From Ziziphus jujuba (lineage: Eukaryota; Streptophyta; Magnoliopsida; Rosales; Rhamnaceae): DNA of 64,000 nucleotides. The translations under genes were made by a program, and so were the position numbers. Shown piece by piece: positions 13,801 through 25,930 of the stretch; within the stretch, counting starts at the first letter, position 1; each line of letters opens with the position of its first letter. The stretch lies in assembly GCF_031755915.1 (NCBI RefSeq), contig NC_083388.1, forward strand, positions 16,555,001-16,619,000. The letters are read 5' to 3'. The notes beneath the pieces were generated by a model that was not told the origin of the DNA, ran no database searches, and saw nothing but the letters and a program-made list of their open reading frames with translations.

Positions 13801-14789
13801 GATTCAGTTCTTAAACATGGAAGCATTAAAAATCTTGTTTGCTTGTTTTTCAAGTACATGATTATCCACATTACTTGATTTGTCTTCATATATGATAAAA
13901 CCAGTCCAACAGAAATGCTTGTTGAAAAATCCTAAATTTAGAGCTGAACATTGAAGGTCGTTGCTTTTTTACAATGCCATAAAATTTGATTATTTGTTAG
14001 CACCCATCTAAGGTTATGGCGATAAGTGAGTCATCAAGGTTGAGAACGTCCTTGAGGAAGGAAAATGTTACAGTTCAAAGGCTTGTTATAAATCAGGTTC
14101 TACCTCCATCTGTGTCCGACTGCAAGTTTTGTGTAATGAGAAGAAAGGTACATATACTATTTTTCCTTCCCTTTTATGCAATAGGGATCATAGCAGGTTT
14201 ATATATCATAAGAATGATAACCTTAATCTGGCCTTTGTCTCGAAATGCAGAACTTAACCGTACAATTTTTAGTCTAGTAGTACAGTCCTACAATTCAAGG
14301 TGGTTCTTAGAGTTTCGGATGTTTGGTTGTTATATATGACTATTGACTCCTTTTGTTAATGTTATATGTATATAATTTTTGTGTTTTGTAAGGTTTGAAA
14401 ATTTTAACATAAAATATAAATGACTTCTTACAATAGAAATTGTTTGTTGTACTTAATAGGTGTAAAAATTCAATAATATTTCAATTCTGGTTTTATAGGT
14501 CAGAACGAGAAAATACTAACTAAATATTTCCTTCCATAATACTATTTCAAAATATGATGGGAAAAAAGAGGATTTTCTGCTGAATAAAAAAGCCTGCTCC
14601 TTACCTTCCCAAATGTTCTGCCTCATGGACGTTACTTGCTAAAAATTGCAGGACCAGATGCGTGCCCTTGAAATGATCCAAAATGATATAGAGCTTGGCT
14701 GTTTGAGACAAATTTAGGCACCCTTGGTAGATGTAGAGATAAGGGGCGTCCCGGCTCTTAAATTTTTGAGGGATATGGTATGGAGATGA
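10890..14789 (+). pseudogene. GET3/ArsA-type ATPase (GET3B-like), decayed copy with all introns
   Basis: GET3 proteins are P-loop ATPases of the tail-anchored-protein insertion pathway; plants also have organellar forms. Exons read as 10890-11022, 11454-11665, 11819-11881, 11994-12104, 12452-12524, 12643-12711, 12787-12852, 13243-13320, 13392-13490, 14013-14147 and 14652-14789. The first 44 codons resemble a plastid transit peptide. Conserved blocks follow: [86 protein letters not shown] and APLVDVEIRGVPALKFLGD. Lesions: the deviant Walker A GGKGGVGKTS reads [10 protein letters not shown]; two bases are missing from a Gly codon near 12470, so the DTPPLGVDEAIAISK block is out of frame; there is an in-frame TAG at 14715. 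Exon 5 has a GC donor. Exon lengths sum to 1177, which is consistent with one two-base loss from about 392 residues. Retained introns indicate gene duplication or decay in place, not retrocopying. A sequencing error could explain one lesion but hardly all of them. Confidence 0.85.
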
Positions 14790-15818
14790 TGAAGCTCTGT
14801 TTCTAGATATTTGTCTGTTCACTTCAGGCCATCCAGGGAAACTATACTGGTGCTGTAAAACTTACTATCCTCTTTTTAAAACCTTGTAATCAGTGCTTTG
14901 TTGATGTGTTTGGTGTATTTTTCTAGTGGTAGAAAAATGCAGAAAGAAAATGAATAGTGAGGAATTTTGGGGTTGTTGTGCAAGCTATAGCTCCAAGGAA
15001 GCACATATATATGTACCAGTTCTGCTATGATGGGCAATGTGCCCACATATGTTAGGTGCCTGTTGCCTGTTTGCAGGTAATTCGTGGGGTATATTATCTC
15101 AAGATACATGTAATCTAGTGTGAGATATACACCATAAGATGGGCACCATCACCCATCATGGCAAAACTTTTGAGAGATTTCACAAATTCACTTATCATCT
15201 ACTCATTATCATCTAGAAAACCCATGAACAGAAAACAAACAAGAAATTGATCTAAAAAATGTAGTTAACAATATTTGGGGGATTCGGTGCTTGTTTTCTC
15301 TGATCTACTTAAATGCACTGAAGCCAAAGTTGTATGTCATAAAAAATGAAAGATGTGATAAATTGCCGGTGTAGTGTAGGAAAAAGTTCTATTCTCATCC
15401 ACTAAGCTCTCCAAAGAATTTTAAAAAAAAGAAAAAAAAGTAAAAAGAAGAGGGTATGGTTTTTGTAATCCTAAGTTTACAGGTTAGAATGGTACATGTA
15501 ATATTCACAATATTGGAGAGAAACTCCAAGTACAAATCAAAGAGTAGCCAAGTGATCCTACAGAAGTGGTGTAACACCAAACGCTAAGTAGGAAGAAATG
15601 TCTTAAATAATTATATTGACTGCCGCTTTCATCCCGACCCAGACCTGCAGATTGTCACTGCATATTTCTTTTGTGCTACAGTTTCTGAGAGTGTCAATCC
15701 CTTAGAGAATGTTCATTTTCCAAAAATCTTCAAAGGGTATGAGCCGACAACTGATTAAAGTGCCTCTATATAGAATTTTTCATTCATGTACAAAAAGACC
15801 AGTTTCAAAGTATTGAAT
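14790..15818. other. Convergent 3' regions between the GET3-like pseudogene and the ABCG gene
   Basis: About 1 kb separates the two convergent genes. It should hold both 3' untranslated regions. No further coding exon was recognised. The short open frames on the minus strand (14601-15580) have no family resemblance and overlap the pseudogene end. Confidence 0.5.
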
Positions 15819-18800
15819 CTACTTTTTCTGGAAGGTTACCATGCAAAAGAATGCAACCCCACGACTAAGCACGCCGAAAGCAAGGAGGAAGAGTAAACAA
15901 CGATACCAATGATTGAGATCATAGCCGCTTTTCATAAGCGAACCGCATCGAGTTACAAGCCACACTCCATCATATCTAGAAGTATAAGGACACAAAATGC
16001 AGCAAAAAAAAATTAACATCAAGAATGGCACAGAAAATCACAATTAGATTAAGTTGGTTTTGTCAAACCTCTTAGCATTTGCTATAACAAATGCTTCCAA
16101 AGCCCATTTGGTGTAGCACAAGTCAGATATGAAATCAACAACTTTGCTGTCACTATTATTAGTTGCTATGAGAGTCAAAACGACTGGAAGGAGCACTGAC
16201 CACTGCATAATATAAAAGTTACCTGTGACTTTTCCTTTGAATGCCCTTTTTGTTCTTTCAGTATAATGAAATCAAATTAACTTGTGAGAAAGAAATTCTC
16301 ACCAATTGTGCTGGACCGGGTTCAAAAAAGATGGCCAAAGCATAAGCAATACCAGTCACGCAATAAACCAAACAGAAGAGAACTGCATAATTATCTGTGA
16401 CAGATGATCTAGGATTGTTGAAGAAATAGAACATAGAAAGATAAACTAGAGGTTTGATGAATGTATTTAGATGGTCAATTGTATCTTTTGCAAGGAAGTA
16501 AGCCAAGCTACTAATCCCAGAAGAGCTTTCTCTCCAGTAGTGCAACTTATCCAGTGCAAAAGATCTCAAAGCTGCAATCTTGCATAGAAGAGCTGTACCC
16601 GAAACAAAAATGTGGACATGGTGAGAAGTGAAAAATGCCCTACAATACCAGAAAGATAATGCTTTGGCACTAGGAAGCAAGACATCCAAGATTCATAATG
16701 TTAAAATTTGATTAAAGGAGAAGCATTGCAAGAATGAAAAATAAACTGCATATAGATATTAACTTACAAACTGCTATAACGGTGTATGTATAACCAAGCG
16801 ACCCAAAAGTTTCATCGCTCACTTTAGCAAGTGTTCCTAAGCAGATTCCAGCCAGCAACAGAATCAGAAAATCTACTGCTTGTGTCCTAGCTTCTCGTAA
16901 TCGTTGCTTACCGACTCTGCAAAGTCCCAACGATAAACAATAAGGTTTGATAACCAAAACTACAACCCTGCTTGACCAATAAAGATGCTTGGCATTCATC
17001 AATGGAGATATGGCAAGATATAAAAGAAATAGATTCAGTATTCACCTCCCTAGGAAGTATCTATATTGTTGAAATACACTTGGGGTATTTCGATTGGATA
17101 AGTCATTAGACGTCAAGAAATTGTGTTGTATATTGTCTTTCTTCCACTCAACATGACACTTAACATCTTGCCAAAACTCTCCAGCAAAGGACTGTCCATC
17201 AACTGCAGCATCACCTTCTTTTGCTCCATTAGCAGAATTTTCACTTGCAGAGGCAGCCATTCCATCAACACTCTGAAGCATATCCATTGGAACTGGGTAA
17301 CCATTGTGAAGCATCCATCTAACAGGTAGTTGTTTATAGTTTACACCTGAACTTGTGCTTGGTTTTATTATGCCCTCTAAAATGTCGATGAAATGGTCCG
17401 GTGGGTTGACACGCTCAGGGACTATAATTCCAAGGCTAGAAAAGTACTCTTCAACTTTCTTTACAGAGCCATGATACACTGTAAGTCCACCTTTAGCTAG
17501 AAGTATCAAATCATCAAACATCCTGAACAAGGTGTAGCTGAAACAACCCCACCAAAAAAAAAAAAAAAGAAGAAGAAGAAGAAGCAAATTAAGACTTAAG
17601 ACATATAAGCTATGCATCTATTCCCAACCTGTGCATAGAATAGATGAATGTATAATGTTTTAATATCCATATCATTTTAGTGATTAATAGTTGTAACTAC
17701 CAGGCTCTTTCCAAACAATTAGGTGTAAACATGTAAAAGAAAGAGATCACATGCAATCAAGAATGAAAGAAATTCTAATAATAACAAGAGAATGAGATGT
17801 GCCTGAAGAGTTAAAAGATGCAGATTATCAAACAGTACGGCTGCTTGGTGTTTGTATTCTATACGAAAAAAAGGTAGGAAAATTTCTTTGTTTTTTCCAA
17901 AGAAAATTATGAAATATATATATATATATATATATATAAAATAAAAAAATAAAAAGGAAATGTAAGAATTTCTACCTACTTTACATACCATAGTTACAAT
18001 TTCTATTGTCAGCATGATTGAGCACAAGGCATAGAATGGGACACAGTACTTGATGCATAATTTGGTCTATAATTAAATAATGGAATAGAAAAGGAGAAAA
18101 AAGCATGTCATAGATGTATAAATATAAGGGATAATAAATTTACCTTGGTTGGTGAACAACCATACAAATGTTCACACCTTCAAGAGCCTCACGCCGAAGA
18201 GCTTTAAGTAGTAAATTAGAAGATGAACTATCTAAACCAGATGTGGGTTCATCTAAAATCAGAAGTGAAGGTTCCATGACCATCTCCAGCCCAACATTTA
18301 CCCGTTTCCTTTGACCACCGGAGATTCCTCGTTTCTCCACTGTCCCAACCAACGAATCCCTCACAGCCTGCAGCCCCAATGCCTCTATAACTCTTTCAAC
18401 AACCAGAACCTTTTCTGGTTTTGGCAAATCAGCAGATAGTCTATAGTAGCCCGAGATCCATGAAGAGGAAAATTATTTTTAGCACTTAGATATAGTCACA
18501 GTAGAGAAAAAAAAAAAAAAAAAAAAAAAGAACAAATGAAAGTACACAAAGTTTACAGCACATCAAAGAGTATTTGTAAAGAACAAATTGAAACTAAAAC
18601 AAATGGTTTAAACCTACTGTTGAATGCCAGCCAGCTTATTGATTTATGTATGAACGTGTGAATGCATTATGCATGGGCTCTAAGAAAACTGATAAAACAT
18701 AAACCAATACTCCTAATCGATAGTCCTCGCAGACATGCTGTTTTGGTAATGTGTTACCCCAAAATCATGTGAAAGAAATAGAAATATAGTTTAAAAGAGA

Positions 18801-21800
18801 AGTAAAGATTAGCAACATGTATGAAGGATGGACCCAAAGAAGGTATACCTGCATCTTGCGCTAAACCAAAGATTCTCCTCCACAGTCAAATTCCCATGTA
18901 CAATATCATCTTGTGGCACAAATCCAATAATTTTCTTGTAGGAGTGGATTGATTCAACTTTTCCATTTATAAGAATTAAACCCGACATGGTACATCCCCT
19001 CACTTTTCCTGCCAAAGCAGAAAGAAATGTTGTTTTTCCAGCACCAGATGGACCCATGACAGCTGAAACCCGGCCAGGTGATATTTTTCCAGTTACACAC
19101 CTCATAAGATGTTTATTTTTCCCTTTCAAAGTGAGAGTTAGATCCTTGAAAGCAACCTCTATTGTTGGCCTTTTCCTGGTTTCAATATCACTGGCCATTG
19201 AAATAACCCCAGAGAAGGTTAAGTTCTTATTCTGCTCCTGTAAAGCCTTCTCCTTCTCAATTTGACCGTATGCATACTTGAAAATTTGGCTTTGGGTATG
19301 CAGCTGCTTGCCCTTTGGTGCTTGCTTTTTGATATTTTTATCTCCTATCTCCAGATTGAAACCTTCATGACTATCTGGGTCTGCCTCAATTGCATGTATC
19401 ATATTTGTGAGAGTGTTTTTTTCCTTTTTCTTTCCTTTAGATGGTCCTACCGCACTTTGCGGTGGCATAGGTGGCAATGAATCTGATCCACCTCTACCTA
19501 GTCCAAATGCTGCCCTTGAAGAAGATTTTCTGCGAGAAAATGTACGTGATAATTGTGTTTGCAATCCAATCGCGTGTTTCTTAGCAATGTCTCTGGCAGA
19601 TTTCCATTTTTCACGTGCTTGTGCAGTCTCCCTTACACTTTGAACTGCCTTTTCCCTGGATTTTGCTTGTCTTTTCTCCCTGGTTGCAAGAACTTGATCC
19701 GAACAATTATAAATAATTACAAGCAGAAAACTCAATCCAGCCTGCATTGACAAGTGAAGGTTCAATTCTGACAATCTTATGCATGCATGCAATTCAGAGG
19801 TGTGCTTTAAGTTAGAAGAAGATGTCAATCTATAATGAAGAAATTATAGTAACTTGTTGTTTTATAGGCTTTATAATACTTTTTATGGGTGGGAAGGTAG
19901 GAAACAATGGATTGAGGAATGAAAGCTCAGGAAAAAAAACAATCGATACAACTTTTGAAGTTTTATCAACAACTTTGCTAGTGTAGGTTGAGATCCAGTA
20001 TTTTCTGAATCCTTACATCATATATAAATGGAATTAAATGATAAAGGGAATTTTTGTAGTTCTATTAACATTTTTATACATTAACAAGCAAAGATATAAA
20101 GTAAATAAATGTTATCACAAGTGCAAAGATTATTTTTCAATTAGTGCCTTTGATAGTTATTTTTCAATTAGTGCCTTTGATAGAGACTTTGGGTGTTATA
20201 AATGATAAGAGAGCTGAGTTGCCTCAGCCAATATCCATATTTGGCTCCAGTCAGTCATTTGAGAAATTAGTTTGTTTTATAAACTCAACCAATAATGGAA
20301 CTGCCGCTCATAACTGTTGTCATTTAAATTGTTACAAATTAGATAGTAAAGAACACTCACAAAAAGCATGACACCATAGGCGGTGATATTCTGGTTTGCT
20401 GATTTTGGTTCACAAGTTGCCATCCGAAAACATTCTGAAAGCATAAAATATAGATTATTAGTGCCAGCGCCCTGAAACCACCATCTTCTAAAAGGATAAT
20501 TTACTTCAGTTATATAGATTGGATGCATTATTGATTAGAAATGCTATTATTGATGAGATTTACATGCGTCAACAAGGCAATAATTCAAGATTAGTGAAAT
20601 AGAGGTAATCAACAAAAATATCTCTCAATCTTACAAGCTCTTTCTATTGTCAAGGTCCAGAACAGTACCTTCCTTTTTTTGGCATCATACAACCTACATT
20701 CTTCATTCTTGACAACACAATTTATAAATCCTAATGCTCTCAAAATTTAAGATTCAGTTTTTCTTGTCAAAAGTCTATGATAAGGCAATAATAAGTCCTT
20801 TTCCTTGACATACTAATTATACAAGCACATTCACCCAAAAAAAAAAAAAAAAAAATTGTAAATACGATGCTATGGACATATAACTAGTTTGTTAGTTTGA
20901 GTTGATCTTCAATATAGTAAATGGCATTCATGAAACTTTGACATGGCTAGCTTGGCAAATATACCAGACTCCTTTCTTGGCAACCACAGTGTATGACCTT
21001 TCTTGAGTCAGTATCATCATAAAGTTCCTCTCTATTGAAGCATAGGTACTCTAAATGGTCCTAAATCAGTTCTTAGAAAATACTATAAAGTCATATTAAA
21101 TTTAATTTATACCCTAAACTGAAATCTTTGGCTGTTTGCAAAAGGAAACTAGAATGCAAGTCATTGTTTGGCATGAAGTAAAATATCCATCTTTTGATCT
21201 TAAAAATAATATTTCTTAAGAAATTATCTATGATCATCAAATAATTTTTAGGACATGGCCAAAACAAAGGCTAAGTTTCAGAAACACAATGCTTGGAATA
21301 TTTAAACAGCCACTAAATCAATGACTTGAAGTTTAAGTCAATAATGGAAATTAATTTTATTTACTACCTCCATACAGGATACCAGAAAGGCAATAGGTTA
21401 ATTCTCATGGATTAATGCTCCTGTCCTACCGGTTGATTTGATTTTATAGTTGATGTTACAAATTTTTACTTCTTTTTCTAATGAACAAGATAGGCTAATT
21501 ATAACATTATTGCCCTGTTTGGGCATCTGATACCGAAGCTATGTCCTTATTGTTTTCTGAACTCCAAACCATATACATAATAGTCAATTGAAAACCAAAG
21601 TGCACATTTTCACCCGTAGTGAATGGCTATTTAAGAGAAAATACTCTTATATATTTATGATTGAATTTGCATTATTACCTTGCTGAGATGTAGAACCTGT
21701 CCTACAGTAATGTCTGCATTAATAGACAAAATAAATGGCATTAGTATTAAAAATAAGTAATATATGGTTCATTTGACGTTATTCAATGATGATGCTGATA

Positions 21801-24800
21801 ATAAAACAAATAAGAAAAACAACAATATAATGATAAAACACCAAAATGTAACACGAAATATCAAGTTTTTGATACATGCAGCAAAGAAATAAAGTTAGAA
21901 CATCTAAATCTATGGACAATTGCTAGAAGATCTGGGATAATTATCAATACCCCCTACTGCAAGGATTTTTTTTGACAGTAGACGGACAATATGATCCTGC
22001 CGAGCAGAATACCTCACTACTACTCAAAATATCAGCCCAAGTGTTTGCTCCTCCACAAGTATGGTTTGGTTCACCAGGAGGTAGCTGATAATGGTATCTG
22101 TAAAACAAGTTCTGCTAGTAAATATTAATGCACGATAAAATCAATAGAAAACGAGAAGCAACAAGAGAAGTTTTCAAAACAGGAACTTACGGCTCACATA
22201 TGCCAGTAGTTTTATTGAGTTTTGCAAGTGGACAGTAAGCACCCAGAGGGCATGCTTCATAGATTAGATGAGATTAGAAGCAGTAACAAAAAGATATAAG
22301 TTAGGAAAAAGTCGTGAAGAATGCATGATAGTGAAGTCTAGCCTAGAATATGAAATCTGAGTAACAATTTATAAATATGTATGTCTATTGTGAAAAAATC
22401 ATGTTGTTATAGTGTAAGCAGGCACCACGTAAAGGGGAAAAAAAAAAAAAAAAAAAATACAAGCAAACATGCAAAGCTTCTTTTATGGAGAATGTCCCAG
22501 CTTCATATATTCTATTCTTTCCTTGCTGCCAATCATTATGAAATACGAAAAGGAAAAGCAGAGCCCTTCACAACAAGCTATCCCCTTTGAACACAGGCTT
22601 TCCAACTTTAATATGTTGATAAACAAAAGATTTCCTGTGGAACTACGATGATTGTAGACATAATTTGTGTATCATGATATAATCCTATCCCAGCAGGAAA
22701 AGTTTACTCAATTGTTTTGATGAGCCTGAAAATTAATAGATAGGCTGATGAAGATCGAAACAAAGGAGGAAGACAAGAGTTTTTATCAGAATCAGGCAAC
22801 TTTTAGGAATACTCCTTGGTAAATAAAACCATCAAGAGTGACCAGAAGAGAAGCTAATGCATTCTTTAAGCAATGCTATTTCTAGAAGACTAGAGTAGAT
22901 GCTAATTGGACAATAACATGATAATCAAGAAGAACAATAATTCTTTTATTGTAACAAGGTCCTTCTAGATTTACAATGTTTCACAAGCTCATAATGATTT
23001 TCTTTGTCTTACCAATAAAGGGAGGAATGCTTTAAAAAGAAATTGAAAACCTAAAATAAATTAATTCACATGGATTTACAATTAAAATGTTCATATGAAT
23101 TCTACTTTCAAGTACTAGTGTTTTTAATTCTTTCCAGCATCTTGGATGAGTGAAATGTTGCTACATGATAGGTCTACCAAAAGCTAACCAGTGAGCTTAT
23201 TTAAACAACCTAAGCAGCAAAATGCAACTTGTATTTCAACTAACATTATAATTTCAGTTATGAAATTTACTTACATTGGAAGGGTACAAGGAGGAATAAC
23301 TACTACATGGAATATAAGAGATTAAACTAGTAGCAAGAACCTCTATAGTCATAACGCAAATACATAGGAAGAATTGAAATAAACGAAGAAAGTTTTACAT
23401 CGAAGTTATATCCACAGAAAATTTTAAAGAAAAAAACCAACAAGAGAATGGATAAACCAGTGATGTCAATTTCAGAAACTCTCCTTGTATATAGAACATG
23501 ATTATTTAGAAGAATTACCAAATACTTACGGATCATGCAAGTAAGACCATGGGGACAGAAGAAACCCTCACAACAAGGTGCACAGGCAGTACTTCTGGTA
23601 GGCATATCCTTTGCATTTTTAAGGTCAGCCTTTGTCTCACCAGCACTACATGCCCAGCCAGGCTCACATCCATTAACCCATGATGTCAGATTACAATTCT
23701 TGTTGGGTTTTAAGTAATTGGTTTTCTTTGATGATGAATCACTGCTGAAGAAACCATTGAAATAGAACTTTATTTCTGCTGCTGTGCACATCCGCTGCAT
23801 AATATCTTGGTTCACCCAAAGCATCATCAGAAATCTCAGAATAGATGTCATAAGTTTATAATAAAATTGTAGATTGAAAAAATAAATACCAAGTTTGAAT
23901 GAAAATTTTTCGGTAAACCAAGTTTCAAGAAGGTAGAAGGGTTCTGTATAGCACTATTGAAATAAAAATTTTTGGTAAACCAAGTTTAAATCTACAAGGA
24001 GCTCTCTGAATTAGACAGCTATGAAATACAGAGCTATATTTTATTTTTTTTTCAATTTTAATATCTATATAGTTGATCGAGACTTTTCAATTTTATCCCT
24101 CCCAACAGTTTAAACCCTTATTAACACAATGTTCAACTCTAAAATGACATAGCCAAACCAAAAAGGCAAAAATAAACTCCTCACGTGTTTCTCTGCAGAA
24201 AATTAAAATAATCAAGCAAAAATTTACAATTTTGTCCTCTTGTTTTTTTTTTTTTTGGGCCCTTTTTTCTCGCTGGTTCAAGCAAAACATTGTTATTTTG
24301 CCTTTTTCTGCCACAATTATGGTTGTGAAATTACATTAAAGTTTTCCTTGTATGATACATGATCATAACCTATAAAACATCTACAGTAGTTTCTCAAACA
24401 CTCCTTTCCAAACTAAACATGAAAAACTGATTTCTCAGACCCAAATTGTGGAGTTGGGAGGGAGGGGTAGGGGACAAAATAATTTTTTCCCTGAATTAAA
24501 TTAGAAAAATTAAATTAAATGATATTAAAAATAAAAATAGAATAAAAATAAACCGCTTTCACCTTCTAGTTAAAAGATAGAATCATGACAATAACGAATG
24601 TAATTGTTGGTACCTCTGTTTTTCTTAGCACAATTGGAAATAAATGTAATATCTTTTGAGAAATTGAATGCAGCATTATAATCAGCATTCCTGAAGAAAA
24701 ATAAAGATAGAGGAGAGACAAAATTAAACCTTACAGCTCTCTGATTAAGTAAGAAGTCACTCGTGTGTGTGTGTGTGCGTGTAAACATATAAAGAGAGGG

Positions 24801-25229
24801 CAATTCTCTGATCCGGACAATTTTGTCTGGGATTGTCATAACGATAATGTATGACGTTCAGACAAAATTTCAATAAGACACCAGTTCTGGTGTGACGTTG
24901 TCCCGAATAATCTTGGAAAAAAAATTTCTAGATAGGAGAATTTTCATATTCAAAAAGAATAAAAAAAATATACATATATATACACACACACAAAAGACTC
25001 ACACGTCGGTTATGCAGAAACCGAAATGTTCCTTGATGTCGTCCCAGAAAACGTAAGTAAAGTTGGAAATCTGGGAATTGATAAGCCCAGAGAACATATC
25101 AAGAGCCGCGTGATTATTATTGAGATCTTCGGCATTTTGGCTTGCAACGCGGCTAGGCAAGCTCAAAACGATGACGAGCAACACAGGAACAGAGAAACCC
25201 TCGCACGCGTTAGCCTTTTTCCTGCTCAT
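15819..25229 (-). CDS. ABC transporter G family half-transporter, ABCG24/ABCG28 type (14 exons, intact)
   Basis: Exons on the minus strand, in order: 25229-25003, 24690-24614, 23805-23530, 22254-22191, 22097-21951, 21713-21679, 20434-20361, 19741-18849, 18440-18144, 17537-17046, 16916-16768, 16592-16303, 16202-16069, 15975-15819. They total 3312 nt (1103 residues plus stop) and every junction keeps phase. Residues 1-30 form a signal peptide. A Cys-rich extracellular part ([45 protein letters not shown]) runs to about 290, followed by a membrane segment near 295-315. A basic linker precedes the nucleotide-binding domain: Walker [10 protein letters not shown] (530-538), Q-loop FVPQDD (574-579), signature ISGGQRKR (637-644), Walker [13 protein letters not shown] (657-668), H-loop VHQP (693-696). 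The C-terminal half has about six hydrophobic segments and ends in QKK. This ATPase-then-membrane order and the long Cys-rich N-terminus define the ABCG24/28 group. The substrate cannot be read from sequence. It should act at the plasma membrane or endomembranes as a dimer. Confidence 0.92.
20134..20184. repeat. 26-bp tandem duplication in ABCG intron 7
   Basis: The block tatttttcaattagtgcctttgatag is present twice head to tail within the intron between exons 7 and 8. It lies outside the splice signals. Confidence 0.9.
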
Positions 25230-25640
25230 ATCGATCTGTGATGATCTCCAGAGAAGGTAAAAGAGGCAACTTTAGGGTGTGAGGAAGGACTTGCAATACA
25301 TGTGTAAGAAAGCAAAAAACAAGGAAAGAAAATGAGAAGTGTTTGGGGAGAGAGAAAATGGAAAGAAAGAGATGGAAAATGGGAAATGGAGAAAAGGGAG
25401 GGTATTGAGAGAGAGAGAGAGAGAGAGCAAAGAGAGTTCGTTTGGTATGGAAAGGAGTGGTTTTTTTCCGGAGCAAGAAATGGCGGGGAGGAAGTCATGG
25501 CGAGGTAAAAGGGAGGGAAGGAGTTGGTCGTCTAGCACGAGGGGTTCTGATCGTTGGATCGAAGTTCAAAATGCAACAGATCAAATCGAACTATTGGTCT
25601 TTCTCACGTTACTTTAAAATAAATAAATAAATAAAGACAC
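25230..25640 (-). promoter_or_regulatory. 5' leader and proximal promoter of the ABCG gene, with CT-rich tract and upstream ATGs
   Basis: On the minus strand the sequence ahead of the ATG at 25229 is pyrimidine-rich (CT run at 25406-25427), as is common in plant leaders. Upstream ATGs at 25498 and 25476 open frames that run past or up to the main start, so either transcription begins downstream of them or they act as upstream ORFs. I chose 25229 because it opens directly on the signal peptide and joins in phase to exon 2. No convincing TATA box was seen. Confidence 0.45.
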
Positions 25641-25892
25641 TTGGTTTTCAAGAGGATCCTTTTTTGTAACTCAGTTCTCGTTCCATAACATGTTAATTTT
25701 TTATTTTTGGTTTTAATTTTTTCTATGTAATTGTGTATAATTTATTCATTTCAATAAACACAATATTATGCTGGTAAAAATAAATAATAAAATAAACACA
25801 ATTTCATGCTGCTTTTTTTTTTTTTTTTTCATTCCTCCATATTCATATAATCCCCTTAGCTATGCCTATAGTTGAAATTTGATCCTTATACA

Positions 25893-25930
<38 letters not shown>

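Noticed and set aside
14016..14339. 107-codon frame starting MAISESSRL
   Set aside because: Its first half is exon 10 of the GET3-like pseudogene. The rest reads into the intron after the donor at 14148.
25226..25617. Several open frames over the ABCG leader on both strands
   Set aside because: They are pyrimidine/purine-rich low-complexity translations (Ser/Leu/Phe or Glu/Arg/Lys). The leader overlaps a real gene start.
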